Below, in pieces: positions 7,016 through 15,756 of a stretch of DNA of 64,000 nucleotides. The translations under genes and the position numbers were made by a program. Origin of the DNA: Sandaracinaceae bacterium (GTDB taxonomy: Bacteria; Myxococcota_A; Polyangia; Polyangiales; Sandaracinaceae); the NCBI GenBank assembly GCA_019637095.1, contig JAHBWG010000027.1, positions 32,867 to 96,866 of the forward strand, in the 5' to 3' direction. The notes beneath the pieces were generated by a model. That model made no database searches, was not told the DNA's origin, and was given only the letters and a program-made list of their open reading frames with translations. Numbering within the stretch: the first letter of the stretch is position 1; each line of letters starts with the position of its first letter.

Positions 7016-9924
7016 CGGGCCCCCACGCCGAGCGCCGCCTCGACGCGCGCGCACTCGAGGTGCTCGCGCCGGCCACGGTACAGCTCGGGCGAGCGCGCGA
7101 CCTCCACGACGTCGCGCCGCGCGCGCTCGTGCGAGACGAAGCCGTCGCGCTCGAAGCGCCACATGCGGCCTTCGTCGGGGCACCACGCGATGAGGTGCAT
7201 CCAGCCGTTGCCGGCGAGCCGCGCGAGGTCGGGGTGCGCGGCGAGCACGCGCTCGAGCTTCTGTGGGTCGGCCTCGACGATCATCGACAGGCGCACCGGC
7301 TCGTGGATCTCGACCATCTGCCACGGCAGGCCGGTGCGCAGGTCCGAGGCGTGGCCGTTCATCACGCCGACGAGGCCGGTGATGTTGTGCGGGAGCTTGG
7401 TGCCCGCGCCGTAGACCTCGGGGTCGACGAAGCTGAAGTAGTACTCGAGGTTGATCCCCGCGCTCACCGGGCCGACCGCCGCGAGCAGCGCGCCGAGGTG
7501 GGCGCCGTCCGGGTCCTGGGCCGGCTCGTAGGAGACGAGGAACGCGCGGCGGTCGAGGAAGAGGCCGCGGGTGCGCGCGCGCGGCGCGACGATGCACACG
7601 GCGTTGGTCGCGTGCCCGCACTCCGGGCGGGGCTCGCCGAGGTCCGCCGAGCGCGCCTCGACGTGCGCGTGCGCGCGCGCTGGGGTCATCTCGAGCGGCG
7701 CGGAGGCGAACCGCCGGCAGCGCTCGTGGGCGTCGAGCGCGAGCGCGCGCTCGAGCTGCGCGGCGAGCCGCTCGAGCGCCGCCTCCAGGGTTGGCGGGAC
7801 GAGATCGGCGTCGAGCCACTCGATCGAGTCGCGGCAGGTGTCGTGCTCGGCGCCGACGAACCACGTCCCCTCGGGGATGGGCGCGCCGCGCCGCGCGAGC
7901 TCGGCGCGCACGCCCTCGTGGTTCGCCATCGCCGCGAACGCGCGCGCGTTGGGGCCTCCGCGCCCGCCGCCGGTCGCGCCGCAGTCGTACGCCGACTCGT
8001 GCGGGTTGTTGAGGCTCGAGCTGCCGTGTCCGACGACGACCACGAGCGGCGCGAGCGCGGCGCCCATCCCGGTCGCGCCGAGCAGCGCGCCGACGATGTC
8101 GGCCATCTCGGCGACGGTGAAGCCACCGAAGAGCCCGTCCTGGATCGCCTCGTCGTCGTCGGCCCGCGCGAAGCGCAGGCGCGTCGCCGGCTCGCCGAAG
8201 GTCGCGCGCGCCGCGTGGTGCACGAGCCGCTCGGTCAGGCGGGGGAAGAGCACGCGCCCGACGAGGGGGATCGCGCCGAGCATCCCGACCGTCGCGGCGA
8301 GCACGCCCCCGCGCACGAGCGAGCTGCTCCCGACGGCGGCGCCGTGTCGGAGCCGACCGGCCCAGCGCCGCCGCGCGGCGACGCGCCGCGCGTGGGCCTC
8401 TTCGATCGGCTCCTCGACGACGAGGTGCCGCGGGCGGACCGCGACCGGACAGAGCGGGCGCGCGCTCGCCTCGCCCAGCCCGCGGTACGCCATGGAGACG
8501 CCGAAGAAGCCGGCGTAACCGAACGTCTCGATCGACGGGTCGAGCTCTTCGAGGTGGCGGCGCAGCGACTCGGCGCGATCGTCGATGCAACAGAGCACCT
8601 GCGCCCACGGGCGCGCGAGCGCGGGGACGCCGCGCTCGACGTGCGCGAGCAACGCGTCGAGGACGCGGTCGCGGTGGTGCCGCTCGTACGCGCGGTGCCA
8701 GAGGCGGCGGCGCGTGATGCCGTCGAGCTCCGCGACGAGCGCCACGAGGGCGCGGGCGCGCTCGGGCGCGAGCTCGTGCGGGCCGATCCCGGCGAGCTGC
8801 GCGAGCAGGAAAGCCTCGTAGACGAGCTCGGGCGCCTCGCTCCGCCGCGCGCTCGCCGCGACGGCGGGCGCCGCGCGGCTCGACGAGACGTGTTGCACCG
8901 CGCGCGCCTCGAGCAGCAGGGCGAGGGCCAGGAGATCCACGAGCCGCGCGGGCGGACGCCACACCGGCGCGCGGTCCGGCCGCGCCTCGAGCTGCGCGAT
9001 CATCCCCGCCCAGCCGCGGAGCGCGAGCAGCGTCCCCTCCACCACGGGCTCGAGGTCGGCGGGACCGACCCCGAGGCGGCGGAGCGCGTCGAGGGCGACC
9101 TCCTCGGGCGCCTGCCCCTCGAGCGCCGCGAGCTCGGCGCCGAGCCCGCGCAGCCACGGGTCGGGCGGGCCACCGGGCGCAGCGTAGAGCGCCCGGAACG
9201 CGGGGAAGAGGCCGCGCGCGCGCGCGGGCATCGACCAGTAGGCGACGCCCTGATCCACGAACGCGGCGCACGAGCGCACGAGGACCGGGTGGACGAGCTC
9301 GTCGACGTCGACGCCGCGCTCCGCGAGCACGCGATCGCGAGGCCGCGGCCCGGGCGCGCGCGCCACCGCCGCCGGAGCGTGCGGAGCCAGCGCCGCGTAG
9401 AGCGCCGCGAGCGCGGCCGGAGCGTCGACCGCGTGGCGACCGAGCGCGCGCGCCGCCGAGGCGAGGATCCGCGCGCGCGCCGCCTCGGAGACCGCCGGGT
9501 GGAAGCGCGACAGGGCGTCGCCCTCGGTGAGGTGCCAGGCGAGCGCTGCGCCCTGGGGCAGCTCGAGCGGGTGCTGGAGCCGGAGCTCGTAGAGCGCGCG
9601 CCGCGAGGGCCCGCCGGACCACGCGGGCGCGTCGTCGATCGCGGCCTCGCGGAGGACCGCGTCGAGATCGCCCGTGTCGATCCGGCCGCTCGCGAGGTGC
9701 GCGGCGAAGGCGGACTCGAGCTCGTACGGCTCGGCGCCGAAGCGCTCGGCGGCGAGCACGACCGCCTCGTCGAACGGCAGGTCCTCGAACGCGTGCAGGG
9801 TGTTGTGGTGGACGAAGGACCGGATCGGCGCCTGCGCCGGCAGGAGGTGGCGCGCGCGCTCGAGCGCGGCGGCCAGCGCCTCGCGCTCGGAGCGTCGCTC
9901 GTTCGAGGGTCTCGGGGCGCTCAC
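7012..9924 (-). CDS. dabA: DabA-like DUF2309 protein, putative zinc-dependent inorganic-carbon uptake subunit
   Basis: 970 residues, DUF2309 (UPF0753). The four residues proposed to form the carbonic-anhydrase-like zinc site of DabA are recognisable: Cys446 and Asp448 in CCIDDR, His633 in VVGHGSS and Cys648 in SAYDCGATGG. The His-Cys spacing of 15 equals that of the characterised Halothiobacillus protein. Cytoplasmic and peripheral to DabB. Proposed role: vectorial hydration of CO2 driven by the cation gradient through DabB. The GTG start at 9924 overlaps the sulP stop (GTGA), and GGAGGT lies 6 nt upstream. In heterotrophs (MpsAB of Staphylococcus) such pairs supply bicarbonate for carboxylases. 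Family call is strong; direction and ion are inferred. Confidence 0.88.
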   Translation of the reverse strand: MSAPRPSNERRSEREALAAALERARHLLPAQAPIRSFVHHNTLHAFEDLPFDEAVVLAAERFGAEPYELESAFAAHLASGRIDTGDLDAVLREAAIDDAPAWSGGPSRRALYELRLQHPLELPQGAALAWHLTEGDALSRFHPAVSEAARARILASAARALGRHAVDAPAALAALYAALAPHAPAAVARAPGPRPRDRVLAERGVDVDELVHPVLVRSCAAFVDQGVAYWSMPARARGLFPAFRALYAAPGGPPDPWLRGLGAELAALEGQAPEEVALDALRRLGVGPADLEPVVEGTLLALRGWAGMIAQLEARPDRAPVWRPPARLVDLLALALLLEARAVQHVSSSRAAPAVAASARRSEAPELVYEAFLLAQLAGIGPHELAPERARALVALVAELDGITRRRLWHRAYERHHRDRVLDALLAHVERGVPALARPWAQVLCCIDDRAESLRRHLEELDPSIETFGYAGFFGVSMAYRGLGEASARPLCPVAVRPRHLVVEEPIEEAHARRVAARRRWAGRLRHGAAVGSSSLVRGGVLAATVGMLGAIPLVGRVLFPRLTERLVHHAARATFGEPATRLRFARADDDEAIQDGLFGGFTVAEMADIVGALLGATGMGAALAPLVVVVGHGSSSLNNPHESAYDCGATGGGRGGPNARAFAAMANHEGVRAELARRGAPIPEGTWFVGAEHDTCRDSIEWLDADLVPPTLEAALERLAAQLERALALDAHERCRRFASAPLEMTPARAHAHVEARSADLGEPRPECGHATNAVCIVAPRARTRGLFLDRRAFLVSYEPAQDPDGAHLGALLAAVGPVSAGINLEYYFSFVDPEVYGAGTKLPHNITGLVGVMNGHASDLRTGLPWQMVEIHEPVRLSMIVEADPQKLERVLAAHPDLARLAGNGWMHLIAWCPDEGRMWRFERDGFVSHERARRDVVEVARSPELYRGRREHLECARVEAALGVGAR

Positions 9925-11513
9925 GGCGTCACCTCCCGGCGCGCCGCGCGCGGGTGCGCAGCGACCGCGCGCAGGCGCTCGAGCCCGCGCAGCTCGAGCT
10001 CGACGTTCGCCCACTCCTCGCTCATCGCTTGGAGCCGCTCGAGGAACGTGTGGTCGACGAGCCGGACGTCGCCGAGGTCGACGACGACGCGGCGCACCTC
10101 CGCAGGCATGACGCGGAGCGCGCGGCGCACGCGCGGCAGCGCCGTGAAGATCGCCGCGCCGTGCAGCCGCACGACGAGCTCGTCGTCGCGACGCTCGACC
10201 TCGAGCGCCGGCCAGACCAGCGCGCGCAGCGGAGCGCCGCGCCAGAGGTGCAGGGCGACCTTGAGCGCGAGGCCCGCCGCGACGCCGACCAACAGATCGG
10301 TGGCGAGGGTGACCACGAGCGTCGTCAGGAACAGCGCGAGCTGGTCCGGCCCGAGCGCGCGCGCGTGCCCGAGCTCGCGCGGCGAGGCGAGCCGCGCGCC
10401 CGTGTAGACGAGCATCGCCGCGAGCGCCGCGAGCGGGATGCGGTGGAGCAGCGCCGGCGCGAGGCCGACCAGCGCGAGCAACAGGAAGCCGTGGACGAAG
10501 TTGGCCGTCCGCCCGCGCGCGCCCGCGTCGATGTTCGCCTTGCTGCGGACGATCTCCGAGATCATCGGCAGCCCGCCGATCGACGAGGCGAGCAGGTTGC
10601 CGACGCCCACGGCCAACAGATCGCGATCGAGGTTGCTCGCCCGCTTCTGCGGGTCGAGGGAGTCGACGGCGAGGACGCTGAGCGTCGACTCGATCGAGCC
10701 GACGAGCGCGAACATCAGGACGTACTGGAGCGAGGACCACTCGAAGAGGTGCGAGAAGTCCGGGAACGCGAGCGCGTCGAGGAAGGCGCCCGGCAGGCTC
10801 ACGAGGTACTGCGGCCCGATCCGGTACGCGTGACCGGCGAGGCTGTAGGTGTGCTCGTGGTCGAGGTCGAACACGAGCCCGAGCGGGACGGCGACCGCGA
10901 GCACGAGCATCGGCGCCGGCACCCGCTTCGCGTATCGGTGCCGCACGAGCGGGAGGCCGAACAAGAGCAGGAGCGAGACCGCGCCGATGACCAAGATCTC
11001 CGGGTTCTCGTGCACGACGCTGCGCGGCAGCTCCGCGAGCAGCTCGAAGGGGCTCCGCCCCTCGGGCGAGACCCCGAGCACGGTGTGCACCTGCCGGCTG
11101 ACGATGATCACGCCGATCGCGGCGAGCATCCCGTGCACGACGGAAGGCGACATCGCCGCCCCGAGAGACGCGGCGCCCCCGAGCGCGAGCGCGATCTGCA
11201 GGACCGCCGCGGCGACGCCGACGGCGAGCGTCCGGCGGTAGCCGGCGACGGGGTCGCCGCCGCCGAGGTCGGTGACCGCCCCGATCGCGATCACGATGAG
11301 GCCCGCCGCGGGGCCCTTGATCGTGAGGGGCGCGCTGCCGAGGAACGTCGCGATCACCCCACCGACGATCGCGGTGAGGACGCCCGCGACCGGCGGGAAG
11401 CCACTGGCCATCGCGATGCCGAGCGAGAGGGGCAGCGCGATCAAGAAGACTTGCGCACCTGCGATCAGGTCGCGCGTGAGCGCGCGACGACCGCCTTCTG
11501 GTCCGACTTCCAT
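9921..11513 (-). CDS. SulP-family anion transporter with STAS domain, candidate bicarbonate importer
   Basis: 530 residues. Residues about 15-410 form the SulP transmembrane core (GIAMASGFPPVAGVL near the N-terminus, the conserved SIESTLSVLAVD segment near the centre), followed by a cytoplasmic STAS domain (about 430-515). SulP proteins carry sulfate, bicarbonate (BicA) or dicarboxylates. The position as first gene of the dab operon argues for bicarbonate, but the sequence alone does not prove the substrate. I chose the ATG at 11513 (MEVGPEGG); a GTG at 11519 is also in frame. No good Shine-Dalgarno or -10 was found just upstream, so the operon promoter in 11514-11633 is unlocated. Confidence 0.82.
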   Translation of the reverse strand: MEVGPEGGRRALTRDLIAGAQVFLIALPLSLGIAMASGFPPVAGVLTAIVGGVIATFLGSAPLTIKGPAAGLIVIAIGAVTDLGGGDPVAGYRRTLAVGVAAAVLQIALALGGAASLGAAMSPSVVHGMLAAIGVIIVSRQVHTVLGVSPEGRSPFELLAELPRSVVHENPEILVIGAVSLLLLFGLPLVRHRYAKRVPAPMLVLAVAVPLGLVFDLDHEHTYSLAGHAYRIGPQYLVSLPGAFLDALAFPDFSHLFEWSSLQYVLMFALVGSIESTLSVLAVDSLDPQKRASNLDRDLLAVGVGNLLASSIGGLPMISEIVRSKANIDAGARGRTANFVHGFLLLALVGLAPALLHRIPLAALAAMLVYTGARLASPRELGHARALGPDQLALFLTTLVVTLATDLLVGVAAGLALKVALHLWRGAPLRALVWPALEVERRDDELVVRLHGAAIFTALPRVRRALRVMPAEVRRVVVDLGDVRLVDHTFLERLQAMSEEWANVELELRGLERLRAVAAHPRAARREVTP

Positions 11514-11601
11514 GAACACATCCGCGAACGGGAGAGACGCCTGGACGCGTGCGCGCCCTCCGCGTGGAGGGGCTCGCGTGTCCGCCCGGAGCCGTGACGA
11601 C

Positions 11602-11631
11602 CCGCGCGCCGGGGGCGAAGCCCCGCGCGCG
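11602..11631 (-). terminator. GC-rich hairpin after the 94-residue gene
   Basis: An inverted repeat with a GGGGC-GAA-GCCCC core, extended by CGCGCG arms across a 2-nt bulge, lies 2 bp beyond the stop at 11634 and before the sulP-dab operon. No T-run follows, so termination is tentative. Confidence 0.35.
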
Positions 11632-11633
11632 GA

Positions 11634-11918
11634 TCAGCGGGCGGGCGGTCCTCTCGGGGCGTGCGCGAAGACGGCGTCGCGGTGCTCCGGCGCCGGCTCG
11701 ACGTGGACGATCAGGCCCGTCGTCGCGAGGGGCGGGCGAGCGCGCCCGACGAGCGCCGGGGGCACCTCGGAGCGCTCGTTCTTCGAGTCCTCGCCGGCGA
11801 GACAAGGCGCCGTGCTCACCGCGAGGTGCGCCGCGCCGACGTGGTCGTCGAAGGAGACGCCGTGGGCGGCCGATCCCTGCAACGCCAACGCGAACAGCAG
11901 ATGGGCGGCGGGGTGCAC
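11634..11918 (-). CDS. Small secreted protein of unknown function
   Basis: 94 residues. The N-terminus (MHPAAHLLFALALQGSAAHG) reads as a signal peptide; the rest is hydrophilic and Pro/Arg-rich towards the end, with a single Cys. It belongs to no family I recognise. Support for a real gene: GGAG 8 nt before the GTG start, a TATCTT hexamer upstream at 11937-11942, and hairpins both upstream (after the preceding gene) and downstream. It may be translated separately from the sulP-dab operon that follows on the same strand. It could still be a chance frame in this GC-rich DNA. Confidence 0.5.
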   Translation of the reverse strand: MHPAAHLLFALALQGSAAHGVSFDDHVGAAHLAVSTAPCLAGEDSKNERSEVPPALVGRARPPLATTGLIVHVEPAPEHRDAVFAHAPRGPPAR

Positions 11919-11936
11919 GTCGAGGCTCCGAGGCAG

Positions 11937-11942
11937 AAGATA
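11937..11942 (-). promoter_or_regulatory. -10-like TATCTT with conventional leader
   Basis: TATCTT on the minus strand lies 18 nt before the GTG at 11918, with GGAG in between. This is one of the few conventional leader arrangements in the window. Confidence 0.35.
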
Positions 11943-11966
11943 CGCCCCGGCGAGCGATCAGGCAAA

Positions 11967-11986
11967 CCCGCGGCGCACGCCGCGGG
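11967..11986 (-). terminator. Intrinsic-type terminator after the 579-residue lipoprotein gene
   Basis: A perfect 9-bp stem CCCGCGGCG/CGCCGCGGG with a 2-nt CA centre, 2 bp after the stop at 11989. On the minus strand it is followed by TTTGCC, a short T-run. Confidence 0.6.
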
Positions 11987-11988
11987 GC

Positions 11989-13728
11989 TCACTCGCGCTC
12001 GAACGAGGCGATCATGAGCGCGAGCCGCTCGCCCTGCGCGGCCGGGCCGATGATGGCGCCGACGATCAGGTGCAGGACGCGCCCCTCGACGAAGGTCGTC
12101 GCGCGCAGATCGTAGACCCGCTCCCCCGCCGCGAGCGTGTAGAGCACGAAGGGGTCGATCGCGTCGTAGAGGTTCGCCTTGAGGGGGAACGCGACGATCG
12201 CGCTGTCGCCCGGCAGGCGGACCACGGCGGTGAGGAACGCGCCGCCCGGCATCTCGGTCAGGTCGACCGCGTCCACCGTGCCGCCGGCGGCGATCGGCGG
12301 AGGCGCGTCGAACGTGGTGCACCGCGTGGCGCAGTCCAGGCGCGTGACGGCGATGGTGCTGCCCGACGGCCACGCGAGGCCGTAGAGGTCCCCGGCGAGG
12401 TGGGCGATGCCGGGCCGGCCTCGTCCCGTCGAGCGAGGGAGCCGCGAGCCCGAGCTCGCGTCGGTCGGGCTGAAGAGCAGCAGGTCGCCGTCGCGCTCCA
12501 CCTCCATGACGAAGAAGCGGCCACGCGAGCCGCTCGCCCCGACGTCGGGGGAGGTCGGCACCGCGTCGGGATACGCCACCCACTCGTCGGGGCTGAGCGC
12601 GCTCCACGGGACGCCGCCGAGCGTGACCGCGCTCGGCGCGACGTACTCCTGGCGCGACGCGAGGTAGAGGGCGCGCGCGCCCTCGGGGTGACGCCCGCCC
12701 ACGAAGAGGACCGGCCCGAGCGGCAAGAGGCTCGCCCCGCCGCCCAGCCGCGTGGCGGGGTTGCCGTCGCCCGGGCGCATGGAGCCGACGGCCACCACGC
12801 TGTTCGGGTCGGTCGCGCGCCGCCCCATCACGGCCCACGAGAGCCCGGTGCCCCGGTTGCGCAGCGCGAGCGACGTCACGTCGTCGAACTCGTCGTCGAG
12901 CGAGGTGATCTGCGCGACGTCGGGGAACGCGTCGATCGGCACCGACTTGACGGTCGCGGCGAAGGTGCCCGGCGGGCTGGTCGCGTATCGCGCCGCGACG
13001 TGCACCCACGCGCGCGAGCCGGCCTCGATCGAGGTCTCGACGGAGAGCGGCGGATAGTAGCCGGCCCAGCGCGAGACCTCGGGGTCCACGCGGATCGTCG
13101 GCGCGCGCGGGACGCACGCGCGATCGACGCACGCGAGCACGCCGGCCGGCCCACAGTCCGCATCGGAGCCGCAGCCGACGTCCGCGTCCGGCCCGCCGCC
13201 GTCGTCGGGCCCGGCGTCGGGCGGAGCGGCGTCGGGGCCGGCGTCCGGCCCCGCGTCGCGCGGGCCGCCGTCCGGCGGGCCGGCGTCGAGCGCGGGGCCC
13301 TCGCAGCGCCCGGCGGCGCAGGCCGCGCCCTCCGCGCACACCGCCGCCGAGGCCCAGCCCGGATCGGCCATGGCGATCCGGATCGCGTCCATCCCCTCGA
13401 CCGCGCCGGCGAGGCAGCCGAACAGGCGCGGGCGGCACGCGGCGTCGCGGCCGATCGCGAGGAACGCATAGGGCCCGGGATCGAGCGGGTCGAGCGCCAT
13501 CGCGTCGGCGCCCGAGAAGACGGAGCGACGCACGCGGCGCGCCGCCACCCGATCGAGCGCGGCGTCCTCGGCGCTCGGACAGTCCGCCCCCGCGAGCACC
13601 GCGAGCTCGTACGCGACGACGTCCGCGCCCGCGCCGCCCGTGACGAGCACCACCGGCAGGCGCCGCTCGCGCACGCAGCTCCCGAGCAAGACGAGGAGGC
13701 ACAGGACGAGGCAGCGCCGACACACCAT
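11989..13728 (-). CDS. DAG-linker lipoprotein, large secreted beta-rich protein
   Basis: 579 residues. Lipoprotein signal MVCRRCLVLCLLVLLGSC with lipobox LGSC. Two regions follow the anchor: a Cys-containing segment (about 30-150) and a long Asp/Ala/Gly/Pro linker (about 155-190). Next comes a short CGSDADCG Cys cluster (EGF/TIL-like) and a large C-terminal region rich in beta-strand patterns, with repeated V-x-L and FVGG/LLPLG segments. It resembles a beta-propeller or sensor domain, but no family can be named. It probably faces the periplasm or the cell surface. The start at 13728 is favoured over upstream in-frame codons because TAGACT ends 7 nt before it and the lipobox then sits at the right distance. 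Confidence 0.75.
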   Translation of the reverse strand: MVCRRCLVLCLLVLLGSCVRERRLPVVLVTGGAGADVVAYELAVLAGADCPSAEDAALDRVAARRVRRSVFSGADAMALDPLDPGPYAFLAIGRDAACRPRLFGCLAGAVEGMDAIRIAMADPGWASAAVCAEGAACAAGRCEGPALDAGPPDGGPRDAGPDAGPDAAPPDAGPDDGGGPDADVGCGSDADCGPAGVLACVDRACVPRAPTIRVDPEVSRWAGYYPPLSVETSIEAGSRAWVHVAARYATSPPGTFAATVKSVPIDAFPDVAQITSLDDEFDDVTSLALRNRGTGLSWAVMGRRATDPNSVVAVGSMRPGDGNPATRLGGGASLLPLGPVLFVGGRHPEGARALYLASRQEYVAPSAVTLGGVPWSALSPDEWVAYPDAVPTSPDVGASGSRGRFFVMEVERDGDLLLFSPTDASSGSRLPRSTGRGRPGIAHLAGDLYGLAWPSGSTIAVTRLDCATRCTTFDAPPPIAAGGTVDAVDLTEMPGGAFLTAVVRLPGDSAIVAFPLKANLYDAIDPFVLYTLAAGERVYDLRATTFVEGRVLHLIVGAIIGPAAQGERLALMIASFERE

Positions 13729-13735
13729 GGGCGCC

Positions 13736-13741
13736 AGTCTA
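13736..13741 (-). promoter_or_regulatory. -10-like hexamer TAGACT, leaderless start
   Basis: TAGACT on the minus strand ends 7 nt before the ATG at 13728. It faces away from the promoter of the divergent gene at 13803. Confidence 0.5.
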
Positions 13742-13790
13742 CGCCAAGCGAGCCATCGAACGAGAGGGTCCGTCCGCGCGAGGGCCGGGG

Positions 13791-13796
13791 TATCCT
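13791..13796 (+). promoter_or_regulatory. -10-like hexamer TATCCT, leaderless start
   Basis: TATCCT ends 6 nt before the GTG at 13803. No Shine-Dalgarno is present. Confidence 0.5.
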
Positions 13797-13802
13797 CGCG
13801 CG

Positions 13803-15749
13803 GTGAGGCTCGCCGCAACGTCTCTTGCGTTCATCCTCGGCTCGTGCGGCGCGCCCACGACGCGCTCGGGCGGCGCACAGGGCGAGGTCGTCACCGAGCA
13901 CCGCACCGAGCACGGCACCGAGCACGCGATCCCGCGCATCGACGACGAGGCGGGCTGGGACCGGCTCGCGTCGCGCCCGCAGAACCACCACGTCGCGCGC
14001 ACGAGCGTCGTGAAGTTCGCGATCGATCTGCGCGGCGAGGAGCCCGCGTTCCACTTCTTCGACAGCCGGCGCTACGAGAGCCACTACGACTTCGTGAGCG
14101 CCGAGCTCGCGCGGGGCGTCTTCGGCGACGGCATGGACTTCTACCGCCGCGTCTACGTCGTCGACGATCGGCCGTTCATCGTCGGCTCGATCCTCCGCTA
14201 CGAGGACGCGGGGGCGTGGACCTTCGAGCTGATCAGCGGCGACGACCTCGCCGCCGAGCGGATCCTGTGGACGTGGCGGGCGCTCGCCGCGCGCACCTTC
14301 TTCGGCGAGGCGCTACGGTTCCGTCCGACGTCCGACCTGCACCTCGCGCGCGTCGCGGCGCTCGGCGAGCGCCTGCCCGTCGCGCGCGACGACGAGCTCT
14401 ACGGCGCGCTGCGCTATCAGCCGGTGCAGCTCGGCGCCGCGTTCGGGACGCTGCGCTTCGTGCGCGGCGCGGTCGCGCGCGGCGCGCTCGGGCCGCGCGA
14501 CGTGCTCGTGACGGACGAGGTGCCCGACGACCTGCCGCTCGTCGCCGCGCTGATCACGAGCCGCTTCCAGGCGCCGCTCGCGCACGTCGCGGTGCTCAGC
14601 AGCAACCGCGGCACGCCGGACATGGCGCTGCGCGGCGCGATCGACGATCCCGCGCTCCGCGCGCTCGAGGGCCGCCTCGTGCGGCTCGAGGTCGGCGCGC
14701 AGGACTTCGCGCTCCGCGAGGCCACGCGCGACGAGGCCGACGCGGCGTGGGCGAGCGAGGCGCGCGCGACCTTCACGCCGCCGCGCGACCTGCGCGCGAC
14801 CGCGCTTTCGGACCAGTGCACGCTCGGCGTCGACGACGTCCCGACCGCGGGCGCCAAGGCGGCGAACATGGGCGTCCTCTGCGGGCTCGCGAGCGAGGGC
14901 ATCGCCGTCCCGCCGGGCTTCGTGATCCCGTTCGCGCGCTACGACGCGCACCTGCGCGCGCACCGCATCGACGCCCGCGTCCGGGCGTTCCTCGCGAGCG
15001 ACGCGCGGCGCGGCGACCCGACCCGCGCGCTCGAGGCGCTGCGCGAGGCCATCCGACGCGCGCCGGTCGACCCGGCGCTGCTACGCGAGCTGCGCGCGCG
15101 CGGGCGCGCGATCGCGCCGGGCGGCCGGATCATCTTGCGCTCGAGCACCAACGCGGAGGACCTCCCCGGCTTCACCGGCGCGGGGCTCTACGCCTCGGTC
15201 CTCGTCGCCGTCGACGCGACCGATGACGCGCTCGCCGACGCCCTGCGCGAGGTCTGGGCGAGCGTCTGGGCCCTGGGCGCGTTCCAGGAGCGCGAGCACT
15301 ACCGCGTCGATCACGAGCGCGTCGCGATGGCGGTGCTCGTCCAGCGCGCGCTCGACGAGTCGATCGCGAGCGGCGTCGCGATCTCCGCCAACCCGTACGA
15401 CCGGGTGCGTCCCGGCGTGCTCATCAACGTCCAGGCGCGCGGCGCGTCGGTCACCGGCGCGACGAGCGACCAGATCCCCGAGCAGTGGCTCGTGCTCACC
15501 TACCTGCCGACCCGCGAGCCCGAGCTGCTCGCGCGCAGCTCGCTGAGCCCGACCGCGCCGATCCTGCGGCGCGACGAGGTGCTCGCGCTCACCCGCCAGC
15601 TCGAGACGATCCACCGCGCGTTCACGCGCCAGCTCACCGCCGCGGGCTCGAACGCGGTCGACGTCGAGATGATGCTCACCGGCCCCGAGCGTCGCTTCGT
15701 GATCGTGCAGGCGCGCCCCTACCGCGTCACCTGGCGAGGCCGCGAGTGA
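13803..15749 (+). CDS. Lipoprotein with phosphohistidine-swivel and PEP-synthase-type ATP-grasp domains
   Basis: 648 residues. Lipobox ILGSC at residues 11-15, then a short TEHR/TEHG/TEHA repeat (31-42). A unique region (about 50-220) is followed by a segment like the PEP-utiliser mobile domain (about 225-300, TSRFQAPLAHVAVLSSNRGTP, candidate phospho-His 261), then a PPDK_N-type ATP-grasp (about 345-640). That domain has GAKAANMG, RSSTNAEDLPGF (446-457) and the closing VIVQARPYR. In PEP synthase and PPDK the ATP-grasp precedes the swivel and a PEP/pyruvate TIM barrel follows. Here the order is reversed and the barrel is absent. A phosphotransfer enzyme behind a lipoprotein signal is odd, since ATP is not expected outside the cytoplasm. 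The domain calls are firm; the reaction is unknown. Confidence 0.78.
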   Translation: MRLAATSLAFILGSCGAPTTRSGGAQGEVVTEHRTEHGTEHAIPRIDDEAGWDRLASRPQNHHVARTSVVKFAIDLRGEEPAFHFFDSRRYESHYDFVSAELARGVFGDGMDFYRRVYVVDDRPFIVGSILRYEDAGAWTFELISGDDLAAERILWTWRALAARTFFGEALRFRPTSDLHLARVAALGERLPVARDDELYGALRYQPVQLGAAFGTLRFVRGAVARGALGPRDVLVTDEVPDDLPLVAALITSRFQAPLAHVAVLSSNRGTPDMALRGAIDDPALRALEGRLVRLEVGAQDFALREATRDEADAAWASEARATFTPPRDLRATALSDQCTLGVDDVPTAGAKAANMGVLCGLASEGIAVPPGFVIPFARYDAHLRAHRIDARVRAFLASDARRGDPTRALEALREAIRRAPVDPALLRELRARGRAIAPGGRIILRSSTNAEDLPGFTGAGLYASVLVAVDATDDALADALREVWASVWALGAFQEREHYRVDHERVAMAVLVQRALDESIASGVAISANPYDRVRPGVLINVQARGASVTGATSDQIPEQWLVLTYLPTREPELLARSSLSPTAPILRRDEVLALTRQLETIHRAFTRQLTAAGSNAVDVEMMLTGPERRFVIVQARPYRVTWRGRE

Positions 15750-15756
15750 ACGCCCT

